Shown here: one piece after another, positions 5,057 through 7,817 of the stretch | Layout: each line of letters begins with the position of its first letter | Position numbering within the stretch: the stretch's first letter is position 1 | Assembly: GCA_017540945.1 (NCBI GenBank) | Contig: JAFYAB010000104.1 | Coordinates: forward strand, 1 to 7,817 | DNA from: Oscillospiraceae bacterium | GTDB taxonomy: Bacteria > Bacillota_A > Clostridia > Oscillospirales > Oscillospiraceae | Direction of reading: 5' to 3' | Length of the DNA stretch: 7,817 nt | Made by a program: the position numbers and the translations under genes | The notes under the pieces: generated by a model | What the model saw: only the letters and a program-made list of their open reading frames with translations | Told to the model about the DNA's origin: nothing | Databases searched by the model: none

Positions 5057-5590
5057 ATGAAGGAACTGTCCTTGAACATCCTGGACGTGGCCAAGAATTC
5101 CGTCAAGGCTGGGGCGACGCGGATCGTGATCCGCATCGACGAGGCCGACGGCTGGCGCACCCTGTCCATCATCGACAACGGCTGCGGCATGCCGCCCGAG
5201 TTTGTGGCCACCGTCACAGATCCCTTCACCACCACCCGGACCACCAGGCCCGTGGGCATGGGCCTGCCGCTGCTGAAGCTGGCGGCCGAGCAGACGGGCG
5301 GAGACCTGTATATCGAGTCCTCCGTCGTCCCGCCGACCGGAACCACCGTAAAGGCCACGTTCCGGATCGACCATCTGGACTGCGTCCCGGTGGGCGATTA
5401 CGCGGGCTCCGTCGTCACCCTGATCCAGGGCAGCCCGGAGATCGATTTCCTCTTCGTCTACAACCGCGAGGACGGTCAGTCCGTCACCCTCGATACCGCG
5501 GAGGTCCGGACCATCCTCGGTCCCGAGGTGCCGCTGGATCTGCCCGACGTCCTGATGTGGATGGAAGGCGCCCTGCAGTTCGAGGAATGA
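5057..5590 (+). CDS. Stand-alone histidine-kinase-type ATPase domain protein
   Basis: This 177-residue protein has an HATPase_c (GHKL) domain in about 1-105. The N box is ILDVAKNSVKAGA with D10 and N14. The G1 box is D40-N-G-C-G-M45, followed by a DPFTTTR segment (55-61) and the G2 box GMGL (67-70). It is shaped like the catalytic half of a sensor histidine kinase, but there is no dimerisation/phosphoacceptor histidine domain or sensor. The C-terminal part (about 106-177, ending in acidic residues) is unfamiliar. ATG at 5057 was chosen because AAGGAGG lies at 5043-5049 with a 7-nt spacer; an upstream ATG at 4952 would translate the AT-rich repeat and is unlikely. Both spacers flanking this gene carry repeat elements. 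Confidence 0.85.
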   Translation: MKELSLNILDVAKNSVKAGATRIVIRIDEADGWRTLSIIDNGCGMPPEFVATVTDPFTTTRTTRPVGMGLPLLKLAAEQTGGDLYIESSVVPPTGTTVKATFRIDHLDCVPVGDYAGSVVTLIQGSPEIDFLFVYNREDGQSVTLDTAEVRTILGPEVPLDLPDVLMWMEGALQFEE

Positions 5591-5594
5591 CCCC

Positions 5595-5671
5595 GTAGGG
5601 GCCGATGCCCACATCGGCCCGCCCGTCGGGTAATACTTGTGGGAAGGGCCGACGTGGGTATCGGCCCCTAC
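5595..5671. repeat. GC-rich palindromic element with 26-bp inverted ends (REP/MITE-like)
   Basis: 5595-5620 (starting GTAGGGGCCG) and 5646-5671 (ending CGGCCCCTAC) are inverted repeats with 24 of 26 bases matching. The left arm can also fold alone: GGGCCGATG (5599-5607) pairs with CATCGGCCC (5612-5620) around CCCA. The right arm has a similar 7-bp stem. Intergenic palindromes starting GTAGGGGC are, from memory, frequent in Oscillospiraceae-type genomes; I could not check this. It is non-coding and sits in the operon between the GHKL gene and hndB. No obvious target-site duplication is visible. Confidence 0.7.
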
Positions 5672-5717
5672 TGAGATGAACAGCAAAATTAAATTATTCA
5701 TAAGAAAGGAACGTACT

Positions 5718-6089
5718 ATGAAAACTTTGGCGGAACTTCAAGCAATTCGTGAGCGCATGAAGGACAACGTGACCATGCGCTCCGGCAGCGGCAGCATTCG
5801 CGCCGTGGTGGGCATGGCCACCTGCGGCATCGCCGCCGGCGCCAGACCCGTTCTGTCCGCGCTGGTGGAGGAGGTCGCGAAGCTCAACCTCGGTGAAAAG
5901 GTCACCGTCACCCAGACCGGCTGCATCGGCCTGTGCCGTTACGAGCCCATCGTGGAGGTCTATGAGGCCGACAAGGAGAAGGTCACCTACGTCAAGATGA
6001 CCGCGGAGAAGGCGCGCCGTGTGGCGGAGGAGCATCTGAAGAACGGCCACGTCGTCACCGAGTATACCATCGGCGCCGAAGAGAAGTAA
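5718..6089 (+). CDS. hndB: HndB-like thioredoxin-fold [2Fe-2S] ferredoxin subunit
   Basis: This 123-residue protein resembles the small HndB subunit of HndABCD hydrogenases and the N-terminal domain of the NuoF-like subunit that follows. The conserved stretch VVGMATCGIAAGAR gives C36, and QTGCIGLCRYEP gives C69 and C73. Only three cysteines exist in the whole protein; the position matching C9 of the next gene product (CGGTGC) is not cysteine. The cluster may therefore have a non-cysteine ligand, or the domain may be structural. ATG at 5718 follows AAAGGA (5705-5710) at 7 nt; an upstream ATG at 5637 would translate the palindromic repeat. It ends 12 nt before hndC, whose ribosome site overlaps this gene's stop codon. 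Confidence 0.85.
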   Translation: MKTLAELQAIRERMKDNVTMRSGSGSIRAVVGMATCGIAAGARPVLSALVEEVAKLNLGEKVTVTQTGCIGLCRYEPIVEVYEADKEKVTYVKMTAEKARRVAEEHLKNGHVVTEYTIGAEEK

Positions 6090-6101
6090 GGAGGAACAGC
6101 T

Positions 6102-7817
<1,716 letters not shown>

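Noticed and set aside
5637..5717. Upstream ATG extending hndB by 27 residues
   Set aside because: The extra residues come from the palindromic repeat; ATG 5718 starts the conserved protein and has AAAGGA at good spacing.

Overview
The window looks like a gut-type, high-GC Firmicute of class Clostridia, probably Oscillospiraceae/Ruminococcaceae. Three things suggest this: strong AGGAGG ribosome sites, GC-rich coding sequence broken by AT-rich spacers, and a [FeFe]-hydrogenase operon of clostridial type. The assignment is inference from gene content and style; no species is claimed.

Left edge (1-210). About 100 bases of AT-rich sequence (34 G/C in 100) run directly into the last 17 codons of the ribosomal protein S9 gene rpsI on the + strand, ending with its stop at 151-153. 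A strong hairpin plus T7 tract (169-207) follows, which looks like the original rpsI terminator. The same reading frame has a stop at 58-60 and no S9-like residues before the tail. This is therefore a detached rpsI 3' end, best explained as the attachment-site scar at the edge of an integrated element lying to the left. nudC (NAD+ diphosphatase, - strand, 210-1037) converges on this terminator and has its own leader and promoter.

Main operon (1167 to the right end, + strand). A good sigma-A promoter (TTTACA, 17 bp, TACAAT with extended -10) starts a run of genes: hndA (NuoE/HydC-like [2Fe-2S] subunit), a degenerate DRTGG-domain protein, an RsbW/SpoIIAB-like GHKL ATP-binding protein, an [FeFe]-hydrogenase-like protein with a sensory-type H-cluster pocket, a canonical DRTGG-domain protein, a PHP-domain metal phosphoesterase, a second GHKL ATPase domain, hndB (small [2Fe-2S] ferredoxin-like) and hndC (NuoF/HydB-like flavoprotein). 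hndC runs off the window after 572 codons, and a catalytic hydrogenase subunit (HydA/HndD) is expected beyond the edge. The early genes are tightly packed, with two 4-nt ATGA overlaps.

Two intergenic spacers in this operon are occupied by palindromic repeat elements. An AT-rich element at 4935-5039 has inverted arrays of 7-nt units around a perfect 12-bp inverted repeat. A GC-rich element at 5595-5671 has 26-bp inverted ends.

How it fits together: hndA, hndB and hndC (plus a downstream hndD) would form an NAD(P)-linked, probably electron-bifurcating, hydrogenase. The six genes between hndA and hndB resemble a signalling cassette: a hydrogenase-like H2/redox sensor, two ATP-binding kinase-like domains, two DRTGG domains and a phosphatase. 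The most interesting hypothesis is that they sense H2 or redox state and adjust hydrogenase expression or activity. The gene content is seen directly; the signalling role is inferred.
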